DNA of 64,000 nt from Conexibacter woesei DSM 14684 (GTDB taxonomy: Bacteria; Actinomycetota; Thermoleophilia; Solirubrobacterales; Solirubrobacteraceae). The position numbers were made by a program, and so were the translations under genes. Where the stretch lies: contig NC_013739.1 in the NCBI RefSeq assembly GCF_000025265.1, forward strand, positions 1,798,001 through 1,862,000, given 5' to 3'. Shown here one piece after another: positions 51,301 through 58,785 of this stretch; within the stretch, counting starts at the first letter, position 1, and each line of letters opens with the position of its first letter. A model generated the notes under the pieces. The model did no database searches, was not told the DNA's origin, and saw only the letters and a program-made list of their open reading frames with translations.

Positions 51301-52253
51301 ACTCGCCCGGCGGCATCCCCGCTGTTCAGGCTGCGCCGCTCGGGCACCATTCCGGATCGAGAAAGGGCGGAACCTTCTCGGAGGGGACCCATCTCGGCTC
51401 CGCGCAGTACGGCCTGCTGACCGTCACCGACAACGGCGGCGAGACGATCTCCGTCACCTTCGACGGCCGCGGCGCGGACGACGCGACGGTGATCGAGATG
51501 ACGACCGTCTACGCGGTCAGCAGGGACCCGGACGGGGGCGGACAGCCGAGACCGGTCGAGCCGAGACCCCCGCCGATGGGGTCGTGCGGCGCCGAGCTCT
51601 ACGCCGCGGTCGGTCCGCTCGCGTACGAGGACCACCTCCAAGACTGGGCGCTCGCGCACCTGTGCGAGGCGATCGGGCGCATGCGCCAGTCCGTCTCGGA
51701 CATCGTCCGCGACAGCGAACGGACGGAGCTGGTCGACGGCGAGGAGGTCGTCGTCGAGCTTCCTGGCTGGTCGCTGGCGACCGACGTCGACTGGGCTCCG
51801 GGAGCCGCGAGCGAGATCGACATGCTGCCGTTCGTCGGCCAGCTCGCCGGCGTCCGCGGCATCGAGCGGCTCAGCGACGACGATCGGCGCGCGGCGATCC
51901 GCGGGCGTGAGGGCTTCTGGCGCGGCGGACCGCGCGCGATCCTCTCGTACGCCGAGAGCTTCACCGACGGAACGCCCGGCGCGGTCCGGCTGCGGGAGCG
52001 ATACGACCCCAACCAGCCGTCCGGCACCGACGCGCCATACCACGGTCGCGTCATCGTCAAGAGATCCCGGCTCAAGCCGGGGGTCGACGAGGCGGAGCTG
52101 AGACTGCGCCTGCTGGGCAGGATCCCGGCCGGGCTGATCTACGACGTGCTGATCACCGACGAGCTCGACTACGACGACGTCGCCTCGACGTACGTCGATT
52201 ACGACGAGGTCGCCGCGAGAACGACCGACTACACCGACCTCCTGGAGGGCTGA
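48357..52253 (+). CDS. Giant LamG-LamG-PhoD phosphatase-GpI baseplate/tail-fibre fusion
   Basis: 1298 residues. Two LamG/concanavalin-like domains (about 1-205 and 230-450; e.g. GTIEAWVRVDTAD, GALDEVAIYPTALS). A beta domain (about 455-660). A PhoD-type phosphodiesterase/phosphatase with its Fn-like lead (about 665-1055) and metal motifs FGSCAHP (about 761), QSGDLGYPD (about 790), VWDDHDSTG (about 833) and VSGDAHML (about 968). A C-terminal GpI-like tail domain (about 1080-1298, EIDMLPFVGQLAGVRG). GpI fixes fibres to the baseplate, LamG would bind glycans, and PhoD enzymes act on phosphodiesters such as teichoic acids. It likely recognises and trims a wall polymer (inference). Confidence 0.85.
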   Translation: MPIRRFDGVDDFVTLSIGAAGVTRAVTLAFLLRSRAQAPGVDRALGGAHDASGIPLGFHAEVIGSNGVGFVAGEWATATYGGGGFAAADEWRLLVLTKAAGSVAATFHSYDFAARVLHTSVHGVVGDAAATTGGTYTLGMLYPPGPGDCWGGELAAHAVWASELDAAAVRSLATAPSLTSWLEIGRPAALWLLDQPTPAAPIRDLTGNGADQVAIVGTTVLDEDPPIPYRPTYVSEVTADAPAAWIRLGETRGTSAADAVGGTSGTYVGSCTLGVPGLVRGDADRAVRLDGAGHVSFADRPAFDLTTRGTIEAWVRVDTADAAFRPIVDKGEGSYIVRFDDTGRLIFRRNSVQDICKAVVPLRQGVTTHVVVTWDASAPFVRIYFDGVDVSGPASWSPLQATSTPLTIGADDAGSHWVGALDEVAIYPTALSRARVQAHHAAGIARRQHATAYSSPAVTSLAVSLARTAAASALLVSAISVNKSAGSVPRPSTGWTLIAGDDGMASGFGQVALAMAYRIADGTSADVCGWTWTTADNAAGWIAEYAVGELGDVEHAATWSTTERVRALTVGPVMAQEGALAVAHLAVDTWYNWDPPDDGVYASWSDSFAAADRAFVPEDVGGAFADRVVHAAGPVSTTVTSLGGEGDQSAGILVVFGAGTPPTPAVLTQWCGGVTSAAAEVVYTVDRGAIGRLALSTTPDLSSAFYSEPETVDAQRVLRLPVSGLSADTSYYYGVEVDGTLLLTGRGTFRTMATEPASFRVAFGSCAHPSFGVSPTHRRIVASGAQVMIQSGDLGYPDEIGPMTVAGLRASYDTVGSTTGIDAVMRAMPVVHVWDDHDSTGEAGGTATAAAQVYREREPHYALADPVAIHQTWTCGRVRFVVLDCRSQRDPLADPDDDQKSALGAAQRVWLDGVMRTATEPVIVVISSVPWNDPRRLDGDAWGRYSTERAALIASWRAAGVLDRILMVSGDAHMLAADDGTNSPGGIPAVQAAPLGHHSGSRKGGTFSEGTHLGSAQYGLLTVTDNGGETISVTFDGRGADDATVIEMTTVYAVSRDPDGGGQPRPVEPRPPPMGSCGAELYAAVGPLAYEDHLQDWALAHLCEAIGRMRQSVSDIVRDSERTELVDGEEVVVELPGWSLATDVDWAPGAASEIDMLPFVGQLAGVRGIERLSDDDRRAAIRGREGFWRGGPRAILSYAESFTDGTPGAVRLRERYDPNQPSGTDAPYHGRVIVKRSRLKPGVDEAELRLRLLGRIPAGLIYDVLITDELDYDDVASTYVDYDEVAARTTDYTDLLEG

Positions 52254-52255
52254 CC

Positions 52256-53101
52256 ATGGCCGCAAGACCATCGACACGACTTGGGCTGCACGCGCCGAGC
52301 GGTGGGGATCGAGCGATGGTCCCCGACGACGTCGTCAGACTCCGCGACCAGCTCGACGACGTCGTGCTCGGCTACGACCAGGGCACGCTCGCCGCCCGGC
52401 CGGCCGCGGGCGTCGAAGGCCGCTTCTACTACGCGACCGACGGGCTCGTGCTCTACTACGACTTCGGAGGGGGCTGGGTCCCCGCGTCGTTCCAGCCGGG
52501 CGATGTCAGATGGTCGGCGGCCCTCAACGGGACGCCGCCGCTCGGGTGGTTCGCGTGCGACGGAGGCATCAGAGGCCTTCCGGATCGGACGACGTACAGA
52601 GCGCTCTTCGACGCGATCGGCACGACCTTCGGAGCGGGAAACGGCTCGACGACGTTCGGTCTGCCCGACCTCCGCGGGCGCGCGCCGGTCGGCGTGGGAC
52701 AGGGGTTCGTGACTCCGGGGCTGCCGCAGTTCGGGTCGCTGACGCATCGCGCAATCGGCGCAGCCGTCGGTGCGGAGACCCACAGTCTCACCGCCGCGCA
52801 GAACGGCGTGCATGCGCATGACGTTTACGATCCTGGGCACAACCACGGCGGCGGAACGCACAACGGCGCGGCGGACCGGCCGGCCCCAGGCTGGGGCTCG
52901 TACAGAGCGAATGCCTCGTTCTCGCTGTACGGAATCGGCGGGTACGGCGCGATCGACAACATGGGAGGAAGCGACAATGGCCTCCACGCGCACGGCATCC
53001 CGTCCGGGAGAGCCGGGGTTTCGATCTACAACAACGGCAGCGGCGCAGCACACAACAACATGCAGCCGTCGCTGGCGCTCCACGCCTGGATCAAGTACTG
53101 A
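52256..53101 (+). CDS. Phage tail collar-domain fibre protein
   Basis: 281 residues, starting two bases after the preceding stop. Contains the tail-collar pattern PPLGWFACDGGIRGLPDRTT, FDAIGTTFGAGNGSTTFGLP and DLRGRAPVGVGQGF (about residues 95-150). The rest is His/Gly/Asn-rich (HAHDVYDPGHNHGGG) as in fibre tips that chelate metal, ending with ALHAWIKY. Probably the distal fibre or its tip, attached to the GpI fusion protein. Confidence 0.85.
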   Translation: MAARPSTRLGLHAPSGGDRAMVPDDVVRLRDQLDDVVLGYDQGTLAARPAAGVEGRFYYATDGLVLYYDFGGGWVPASFQPGDVRWSAALNGTPPLGWFACDGGIRGLPDRTTYRALFDAIGTTFGAGNGSTTFGLPDLRGRAPVGVGQGFVTPGLPQFGSLTHRAIGAAVGAETHSLTAAQNGVHAHDVYDPGHNHGGGTHNGAADRPAPGWGSYRANASFSLYGIGGYGAIDNMGGSDNGLHAHGIPSGRAGVSIYNNGSGAAHNNMQPSLALHAWIKY

Positions 53102-53115
53102 GCGCGACGGGGCGG

Positions 53116-53487
53116 ATGCGCGACGACGAGATCACGATGCGCGACCTGATGGAAGCGTCGCTCAAGGCGATCGACGTGAACATGGTGGGTCTGCGCGATC
53201 AGCTCAACGCGATCCAACAGGCGTCGGCGCGCGAGCACGCCCAGGTTCGCTCGGATCTGGGTGAGCTGCGGACGAAGCTGGAGCAGGTGCCGACGAACGC
53301 TGAGTTCGTCCGCTTCAAGGGCGACGTCGACAGCCGCCTCGGCCGGCTCGAGCAGGACCTGCAGCAGCGTGCGGGAGGATCGAGAGCGCGCGAGTCGCTG
53401 GGCCGGATCGTCGTCGCCGGGTGCGCGACCGCCGGCGCGCTCTGCGGGGCGATCGTCGCGCTCGCGCGCGTCCTCATCCCGGGTTGA
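53116..53487 (+). CDS. Coiled-coil membrane protein, possible second holin or spanin-like protein
   Basis: 123 residues. A long charged helix with heptad pattern (about 5-85: LNAIQQASAREHAQVRSDLG, ELRTKLEQV) precedes a single C-terminal membrane helix (VVAGCATAGALCGAIVALAR). Such proteins at the end of tail operons are often annotated as hemolysin/XhlA-type lysis proteins. Role inferred from shape and position. Its 3' end overlaps the opposite RHH gene by 14 bases. Confidence 0.6.
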   Translation: MRDDEITMRDLMEASLKAIDVNMVGLRDQLNAIQQASAREHAQVRSDLGELRTKLEQVPTNAEFVRFKGDVDSRLGRLEQDLQQRAGGSRARESLGRIVVAGCATAGALCGAIVALARVLIPG

Positions 53488-53728
53488 CGACTCGCGGGTG
53501 CGGTCGGTGCGGTCTGCTGCCGTGCTGCCGCTCCAGCCGCTCCAGCCGAGCGGCCTGCTCGTCGAGTTGCGCGCGCAGGTCCGCGAGGGCGCGGGCCGCC
53601 TCAGCGGCGCCGAGGTAGTAGATCGCGGCCTCGCGCAGAAGCCGGGCACGGGTGATTCTGCGGTGGCGCGCCTCTGCTTGGAGACGCCGGGCCAGCTCCC
53701 CGTCGACGGTGGTGCAAATGCGCGGCAT
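53474..53728 (-). CDS. Ribbon-helix-helix (CopG/Arc-type) DNA-binding protein
   Basis: 84 residues from the ATG at 53728 (an in-frame upstream start at 53779 adds residues unlike the family). The first strand and helices MPRICTTVDGELARRLQAEA then RRITRARLLREAAIYYLG fit a ribbon-helix-helix fold. A basic coiled-coil tail (LDEQAARLERLERQHG) follows. It probably regulates element genes; no toxin partner is next to it. Confidence 0.65.
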   Translation of the reverse strand: MPRICTTVDGELARRLQAEARHRRITRARLLREAAIYYLGAAEAARALADLRAQLDEQAARLERLERQHGSRPHRPHPRVVNPG

Positions 53729-53804
53729 GGCGGCACCGTACGCGTCGGCGGCGACTGACCAAGGGACGCGTTGGCGCACCGACGCGCTACATATCTCTGG
53801 GACC

Positions 53805-53835
53805 GGGGCCGTTTCCGGGCCTCGTTCACGGCCCC
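53805..53835. terminator. Hairpin upstream of the element's early region
   Basis: GGGGCCGT (53805-53812) pairs with ACGGCCCC (53828-53835) around a 15-base loop. It sits between the end of the tail operon/RHH gene and the promoter at 53838. It could isolate the two transcription units. No T-run. Confidence 0.45.
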
Positions 53836-53837
53836 AT

Positions 53838-53866
53838 TTGACAGTGCCCGAATGGAGGCATTTACT
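53838..53866 (+). promoter_or_regulatory. Probable sigma70-type promoter
   Basis: TTGACA (53838-53843), a 17-base spacer, then TTTACT (53861-53866). The -35 box is a perfect match and the spacing ideal; the -10 is moderate. It points rightwards into 53949 and beyond. One of the few consensus-like promoters visible in this GC-rich window. Confidence 0.55.
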
Positions 53867-53948
53867 GGTCGAAGAGGTTCGACGCAGTGGGGGCGGACTT
53901 CGGACTTCGCGGCCGTGGGGGCCACGTGAAACGTGTGATGGAGAACGA

Positions 53949-54161
53949 ATGCAGACGCCGCTGACAAACGCCGAGATCGCGGCGCTGACGATGGTGATCG
54001 ACGTGCTCGCGAGGGAGGCGTCGAGGCTTCCCGCGACCTCCCGCGTCGGGAAGGTCCTGTTCGCGATCAGATCGAACCTGGGCCGCGCGCTCGACGCAGG
54101 CCGGCTGAGGCGATCCGCGCGTCATCGAGCGCGTCGCGCGCCGACGTCATGCCCTCGTTGA
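53949..54161 (+). CDS. Doubtful small protein
   Basis: 70 residues behind the promoter at 53838. The first 50 residues look like a real helical protein (LTNAEIAALTMVIDVLAREA), but the last 20 are Arg-rich and overlap the opposite repressor gene by 95 bases. It may be a genuine early element protein with a shared tail, or a chance frame. Confidence 0.35.
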   Translation: MQTPLTNAEIAALTMVIDVLAREASRLPATSRVGKVLFAIRSNLGRALDAGRLRRSARHRARRAPTSCPR

Positions 54162-54441
54162 AGAGCGCTGGCGCTCTGCTCGCCGGCGCGATCTCGCCGA
54201 GCTGGTCGAAGTCCGCCCAGAACCACTCGAACGGCAGGCCGCAGCGCGCCGCGATCGCGCGCAGCTCCTCCCACGAGGCCCCGCGCAGCCGCGAGCGCTT
54301 GCCGGTGATCTCGTCGATCACCGACCCGCTCTTGCCGATCGCGCGGCCGAGCTCCTCGCGCGAGAGCTTCGCGTAGGCCTGCGCCGCGCGCACGCGGCGA
54401 GCGACCTCTTCCGGTTCGGGCCGATCGTCGATGGACGCCAC
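54067..54441 (-). CDS. XRE-family repressor (CI-like)
   Basis: 124 residues. HTH in the first 70 (VRAAQAYAKLSREELGRAIG, then KSGSVIDEITGKRSR), followed by CGLPFEWFWADFDQLGEI, a segment common in phage-type XRE repressors. It diverges from a small Cro-like gene over a 77-base region with three CAAGATCTTG palindromes. It is therefore the likely lysogeny (or tail-production) repressor. No peptidase domain for RecA-type self-cleavage is present, so how it is inactivated is unclear. Confidence 0.75.
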   Translation of the reverse strand: MASIDDRPEPEEVARRVRAAQAYAKLSREELGRAIGKSGSVIDEITGKRSRLRGASWEELRAIAARCGLPFEWFWADFDQLGEIAPASRAPALFNEGMTSARDALDDARIASAGLRRARGPGSI

Positions 54442-54472
54442 GGAGGCAGGATCGCCGGTGCACGGCCGATTG

Positions 54473-54515
54473 CAAGATCTTGTTGCAAGATCTTGGTGAG
54501 ATCCCTAAGATCTTG
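54473..54515. promoter_or_regulatory. Triple operator of the CI/Cro-like switch
   Basis: CAAGATCTTG occurs at 54473-54482 and 54486-54495, and TAAGATCTTG at 54506-54515. Each is a palindrome centred on AGATCT; start spacings are 13 and 20 bases. The last site is four bases before the Cro-like ATG. Three sites shared by divergent repressor genes recall the lambda OR layout. Confidence 0.8.
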
Positions 54516-54518
54516 GCC

Positions 54519-54740
54519 ATGGCAACCATCGTGACCCGCCTGAAGCTCGCGATCGTCGCGTCGGGCCGCAGCCAGCGAGACGTGGCGGCGGCCGTCGGGA
54601 TCAGCGAGTTCAAGCTCTCGCGGATCGTCAACGGACGCGCGCAGCCCGACGACGCGACCCGCGCCGCGCTCGCGCGCGAGCTGGCGTCTCCGCGTGCGTC
54701 GCTGTTCGACGACGAGCGGAAGCTGAACGCCGCGGCCTGA
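54519..54740 (+). CDS. Small XRE-family protein (Cro-like)
   Basis: 73 residues. One HTH (LAIVASGRSQRDVAAAVGIS, then EFKLSRIVNGRAQPDDATRA) makes up most of the protein, like Cro. It is divergent from the CI-like gene, with three operators between them, the last almost touching the start codon, which suggests autorepression. A hairpin terminator follows at 54767. Confidence 0.75.
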   Translation: MATIVTRLKLAIVASGRSQRDVAAAVGISEFKLSRIVNGRAQPDDATRAALARELASPRASLFDDERKLNAAA

Positions 54741-54766
54741 CGCCCGCGGCCATGAGAGAACACAAC

Positions 54767-54795
54767 GCCCCCGCGACGCTGCAACGTCCGGGGGC
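54767..54795 (+). terminator. Terminator after the Cro-like gene
   Basis: GCCCCCG (54767-54773) pairs with CGGGGGC (54789-54795), and inside it GACG (54775-54778) with CGTC (54785-54788) closes loop CTGCAA. A partial terminator here would limit read-through into the replication-type genes until the switch is thrown. Confidence 0.65.
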
Positions 54796-54863
54796 CGGCA
54801 GCCGAATGGAGGCTCGGATGCGAACTGAGCATCGCACACCCCCACGACGGCAGGAGGACCACG

Positions 54864-55163
54864 GTGCTCGATGAGCTCGTCACGTTCCTGCTCGGGGCGC
54901 TCGTGATCTCGCTGCTGATCGCGCTGTCCGCGTCGGCGGCGCTGGCCGCCGGCGCGGCGTGCTGGGCGGCGGCCGCCGCGCTGCGACGGCGCCACGCCGA
55001 CAGACGCTTGGAGGAGCTGCGAGAGCGCCACTACGAGGAGGTCCGCGCCCGTGCGCGGCGACCGCTGATCGAGATCGAGCCGGTCGACTTCGACGACTGG
55101 CCGGTGCTCGGCGGCGAGCCGTCGGAGCCGCCCGTCGTCTTCCCGCGCAGGAGAGCGGCATGA
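54864..55163 (+). CDS. Small membrane protein of unknown function
   Basis: 99 residues from GTG with AGGAGGA upstream. One or two hydrophobic helices in the first 42 residues (FLLGALVISLLIALSASAAL) are followed by a basic then acidic cytoplasmic tail. First gene after the Cro terminator; ATGA overlap with the next gene. No family recognised. Confidence 0.55.
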   Translation: MLDELVTFLLGALVISLLIALSASAALAAGAACWAAAAALRRRHADRRLEELRERHYEEVRARARRPLIEIEPVDFDDWPVLGGEPSEPPVVFPRRRAA

Positions 55164-55459
55164 GCCGCGATCCGACCGTCGCCGAGCTGCTCGACCGGCT
55201 CGCCGCTGCGCGCCTGACAGAGCTGGTGCGCGAGAACCGCGAGCTGCGCGCGCGGCTCGCCGCGGCCGCGCCGCCTCGCGCCGCGGCTCCGCCCGGGCTG
55301 CCGCCTGCGCCCGCCGCCGGCGCCACGCCGGCGCCCGACGCCGCGCCGCCAGCCGCCGCGCCGCCCGCTGTCGCGCCGCCCGCTGTCGCGCCGCCCGCTG
55401 TCGCGCGTGCGCGCCCGCGCCCCCACCTGCGCGTCGTGCGCGGAGAGGCGGCCCGATGA
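55160..55459 (+). CDS. Small protein with coiled coil and Ala/Pro-rich repeats
   Basis: 99 residues from the ATG at 55160. A leucine-rich helix (LLDRLAAARLTELVRENREL) resembles a short coiled coil. Then comes a Pro/Ala-rich tail containing three identical 15-base repeats, CCGCCCGCTGTCGCG (55361-55405), each encoding APPAV-like units. Overlaps the next gene by four bases. Function unknown. Confidence 0.5.
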   Translation: MSRDPTVAELLDRLAAARLTELVRENRELRARLAAAAPPRAAAPPGLPPAPAAGATPAPDAAPPAAAPPAVAPPAVAPPAVARARPRPHLRVVRGEAAR

Positions 55460-56364
55460 GCGACGGACGCACCGTCTGGTGGCCGAAGGACTCCGCCTGG
55501 TGGCGGCGAGAGTGGGTCGTCGCGCTCGGCGAGGAGTTCGGCTGCGCCGGGCCGGCGGTGATCGACTGGCTCACCTGCGAGGCGAAGGCGCAGAACGACG
55601 GCGGCCGCGTGAAGGCCGGCGTGCGCTCGTGCGCGCGCGGCTCGTTCGTCGACGCCGAGACCGTCGGTCACGTCCTGTCACGTGCCGTCACGCTCGGCGC
55701 GCTCGACGACTTCCACACCGCCGACGGCCGCTTCACCGCGCGCATCTCGGGCTGGGAGAAGGACAACGAGCGCGGGCGCGCGGCGATGCGCAAGGCCAAC
55801 CAGCGGGAGCGCGAGGCGACCGGTCCGTCACGGCCCGTCACGCCCGGTCACGGCGACTCCCCTACAGGACAGGACAGGACAGGAGTGACTGCTGACGCAG
55901 TCAACGGCGCGCCCGCGCGCACGCCCGCGCCGGTGCGCATGCCGGCACCCGCTCCAGCCGACGAGCCGCCGCCGTTCGGCGCCGACGTCATACGCCTCTG
56001 CACGCTCCAGTCGCAGCTTGCCCGGGCGCGGACCAACCAGCCCGACGCGTCCGCCAGGCTCAGACCGACGCGCCGCTGGCACGCCGAGATGGAGCGCCTG
56101 CTGCGTGTCGACGGCCGCACGCCAGAGCAGGTCGAGCAGGTGATCCGCTGGGTCGACGGCCACCACTTCTGGGCGCCGAACGTGCTGACGGTCGAGACGC
56201 TGCGCAAGCACTTCGACCGCTTCGCGGCCGCCGTCAACGCCGAGCGGCCGCCGGCCCGCGACAGGGGCAGCGATCGCCGCACCCGCGCCGCCGTCGCGTT
56301 CGCAGAGCTGCTGCGGCCCGGGGCTGAGGAGATCGAGGGGAGGGTCGTCCGTGACGCCACGTGA
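55456..56364 (+). CDS. Possible replication initiator / replisome organiser (DnaD-like)
   Basis: 302 residues. The start (WWPKDSAWWRREWVVALGEE, then VIDWLTCEAKAQNDGGRVKA) has the winged-helix look of phage replisome organiser N-domains. A Pro-rich linker (about 125-175) separates a C-terminal helical domain (RWHAEMERLLRVDGRTPEQV, EQVIRWVDGHHFWAPNVLT) that resembles DnaD-type replication proteins. Together with the next gene it suggests the element can start its own replication. Family assignment is moderate. Confidence 0.6.
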   Translation: MSDGRTVWWPKDSAWWRREWVVALGEEFGCAGPAVIDWLTCEAKAQNDGGRVKAGVRSCARGSFVDAETVGHVLSRAVTLGALDDFHTADGRFTARISGWEKDNERGRAAMRKANQREREATGPSRPVTPGHGDSPTGQDRTGVTADAVNGAPARTPAPVRMPAPAPADEPPPFGADVIRLCTLQSQLARARTNQPDASARLRPTRRWHAEMERLLRVDGRTPEQVEQVIRWVDGHHFWAPNVLTVETLRKHFDRFAAAVNAERPPARDRGSDRRTRAAVAFAELLRPGAEEIEGRVVRDAT

Positions 56365-56917
56365 ATGGCAGCTGATCGCCGTCGTGATCGAGAACTGCTG
56401 GAAGGGCGAGTGGGACGACGCCCGCTCGGCGTCGTACTTCATCCTGCTCGAGCCGTTCGACGCCGCGGACGTCGAGCGGGCGCTGCACCTGCTCGTGCGC
56501 GGCGGCTCGCCGTTCATCCCGGCCGTCGCGGAGATCGTCACCGCGATCGAGTCGGGCAGGCGCGTCGCGGCGCCGACGTGGCACGAGGCGCTCGGCCACA
56601 TCCGCCGCGTGCTGCCGCGGCACACGCGCGACCACGCCGCCGGCATCACGGCGTTCGAGCGGATCGACCCGCTGCTGGCGTCGTTCGTCGCGACGTACGG
56701 CTGGCGGCGACTCGCGCTCGAGCCGGTCGACGATCCCGACCACGGCGGCGCGGTGCTGCGGCGGCTCGAGCACGCCTACGACGCCCACGTCGCGCGGCAG
56801 CTGGAGCGCGAGCGCCACGGGCTCGCGCTGGAGATGGTCGAGCGCCGCCGGCTCGCGGGCCCGCGCAGACTCGACGTCGCGGCGCTGCTGCCGTCGCTGC
56901 CGGAGCGCGCGGCATGA
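56351..56917 (+). CDS. Possible helicase-loader-type protein (G39P-like)
   Basis: 188 residues from GTG, overlapping the previous gene by 14 bases. The N-terminal pattern VVIENCWKGEWDDARSASYF, then VERALHLLVRGGSPFIPAVA with EI, follows the helicase loader/inhibitor (G39P) layout (Trp, hydrophobics, then PFxPxxxEI). A helical basic C-terminus follows. Predicted partner of the DnaD-like protein in loading a host helicase. Moderate certainty. Confidence 0.5.
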   Translation: MTPREWQLIAVVIENCWKGEWDDARSASYFILLEPFDAADVERALHLLVRGGSPFIPAVAEIVTAIESGRRVAAPTWHEALGHIRRVLPRHTRDHAAGITAFERIDPLLASFVATYGWRRLALEPVDDPDHGGAVLRRLEHAYDAHVARQLERERHGLALEMVERRRLAGPRRLDVAALLPSLPERAA

Positions 56918-57261
56918 ACGGCGAGCTGGCGGAGACGATCGCGCGGCGCGTCGCCGAGCTGGTCGCGGCGCGGCCGCCGGCGCGCCTGCTGACGGTCGAG
57001 CAGGTCGCCGAGATGCTGCAGGTGCGGTCGGAGTGGGTCTATCAGCACGCCGACGAGCTGGGCGCGCTGCGGCTCGGCGACGGATCCAAGGGCCGGTTGC
57101 GGTTCGACGCCGAGCTGGTGCGCGAGCGGCTGCGGCCGCCGACGACGCGGCGGCGGGCGAGCGCGGCGGCGACTGGCACCGCCCGTTCACGCGCGGCGGC
57201 CGCCGCGGCCGCACCGTCCGACGGCACGTCGCTGCTGCGCGTCGGCCCCAAGCGCGGGTAG
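56914..57261 (+). CDS. HTH_17-type excisionase-like protein
   Basis: 115 residues from the ATG at 56914. The core LLTVEQVAEMLQVRSEWVYQ then LGALRLGDGSKGRLRFDAEL is a MerR/excisionase-type winged helix (HTH_17). An Arg/Ala-rich tail follows. It lies nine bases before the integrase and is the probable recombination directionality factor. Confidence 0.75.
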   Translation: MNGELAETIARRVAELVAARPPARLLTVEQVAEMLQVRSEWVYQHADELGALRLGDGSKGRLRFDAELVRERLRPPTTRRRASAAATGTARSRAAAAAAAPSDGTSLLRVGPKRG

Positions 57262-57270
57262 GCCGGCGCG

Positions 57271-58785
57271 ATGCCCAGGCAGCCGACCGGCGAGGTCCGG
57301 ATCTACACGCGCGCGGATGGCGGCGTCACCTACTACGCGCGCTTCCGCGCGCTCGGCAGACGTTGGAGAGTGAAGCTCGGCACCGACATCGAGGGCTGGA
57401 ACGAGACCCGCGCGGAGAACGCGGTCGGCGCGATCGTCGACCGTGTCCGCCGCGGCACGTGGACGCCGCCGAGCGCGTCGCGGGCGACCGAGCACGAGGA
57501 CCCGACGTTCCACGCATTCGCCTCGCAGTGGTTCGTGCGCAAGTCGCGCGGGTTGAGCGCGCGCACGGTCGAGGACTACGAGTGGCGGCTGTCGAACCAT
57601 CTGCTGCCGTACTTCGCGCGCCACCGCCTCTCCGAGCTCGACGTGCGCGCCGTCGACGGCTACCGCGCCGCGAAGCTGGCCGAGCGCGACGAGGCGCGCG
57701 CTGCCGGCCGGCGCGCGCTCTCCAACGACAGCATCAACGCGACGATCGGGCTGCTCGCGCAGATCCTCGACGAGGCCGCCGAGCACAAGCTCCCGGTCGA
57801 GCGACCGAACCCGGCGAAGGGCCGCCGGCGGCGGCTCAAGACCCAGCGCGGGCAGCGCTCGTTCCTGGAGCCCGACCAGGCGGCCGCGCTGCTCGACGCC
57901 GCCGGCAGGCTCGACGCCTCCGGCCCGCTCGACTGGGAGACGGTCTGCGCGATCCGTGCCTCGGCGGAGTCGAACGTCGCGCTGGCGCGGCGCCACGGCG
58001 TCAGCGACTCGCTCGTCTCGCGCGTGCGCCGCGGTCTGGTCTGGCGGACGCCGGCGAGCGCGCCGGCGCGCCGGCCGGTCGTCGCGACGCTGCTGCTGGC
58101 CGGCCCGCGCGTCGCCGAGCTGTGCGCGCTCGACGTCGCCGACGTCGACCTGGAGTACCGGCGGCTGCGGATCCGCGACGCGAAGACCGCGGCCGGCCGC
58201 CGGCAGATCGTCGTGAGCGACCTGCTCGCCGCCGAGCTGGCGCCGCACATCGCGCGTTCGGCGGGCGCCGGCGGCGCGGCGGGCGCCGGCGCCGTACACG
58301 CCGTTGGCGCGGCGGCCGCCCCCGCCGCGCCCGCTGACCCTGCCCGCCCGCTGTTCGCCAACACGCGCGGGGAGCGCTACACGCCGTCGGGGATCCGCAC
58401 CGCGGTGCTCGCGCCGGCGGTCGCGCTGGCGTCGCGCACGACCCACGGGCTGCCGGCGGTGACGCCGCACACGCTGCGACGCACGTTCATCTCGCTGCTG
58501 CTCGCGGGCGGCGCCGACGTGCCGTGGGTGATGGCGCAGGTCGGCCACACCGACCCGAAGGTCACGCTGCAGATCTACGCGCAGGTCGTGCAGTCCCAGC
58601 AGCGCGACTACGGCGCGCGCGTCGACCGGATGATCGGCGGCGCGGCGGCGTTCGGGACCGGGAACGGGACCACGCGCGCCGCAGCGTCCGTCGCCGCAGA
58701 CCGCGACGCAGCTCCTCGACCCGCCGCGATCCCCGTCACCACGGCGATTCCGCCGGCAAGCCCGAGAGGGGACTCGAACCCCTGA
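57271..58785 (+). CDS. Tyrosine site-specific integrase with an inserted helix-turn-helix
   Basis: 504 residues. An arm-binding N-terminus (GGVTYYARFRALGRRWRVKL), a SAM-like core-binding domain (about 75-180) and a catalytic domain with R280 (GPRVAEL), H400 and R403 (HTLRRTF), H426 (VGHTDPK) and nucleophile Y436 (IYAQV). Between the first catalytic helices there is an extra segment (about 221-262: AIRASAESNVALARRHGVSD, then SLVSRVRRGLVWR) that reads as a helix-turn-helix. Typical integrases lack it. The gene ends inside the tRNA-Thr target, which is normal for tRNA-directed integrases. Confidence 0.9.
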   Translation: MPRQPTGEVRIYTRADGGVTYYARFRALGRRWRVKLGTDIEGWNETRAENAVGAIVDRVRRGTWTPPSASRATEHEDPTFHAFASQWFVRKSRGLSARTVEDYEWRLSNHLLPYFARHRLSELDVRAVDGYRAAKLAERDEARAAGRRALSNDSINATIGLLAQILDEAAEHKLPVERPNPAKGRRRRLKTQRGQRSFLEPDQAAALLDAAGRLDASGPLDWETVCAIRASAESNVALARRHGVSDSLVSRVRRGLVWRTPASAPARRPVVATLLLAGPRVAELCALDVADVDLEYRRLRIRDAKTAAGRRQIVVSDLLAAELAPHIARSAGAGGAAGAGAVHAVGAAAAPAAPADPARPLFANTRGERYTPSGIRTAVLAPAVALASRTTHGLPAVTPHTLRRTFISLLLAGGADVPWVMAQVGHTDPKVTLQIYAQVVQSQQRDYGARVDRMIGGAAAFGTGNGTTRAAASVAADRDAAPRPAAIPVTTAIPPASPRGDSNP

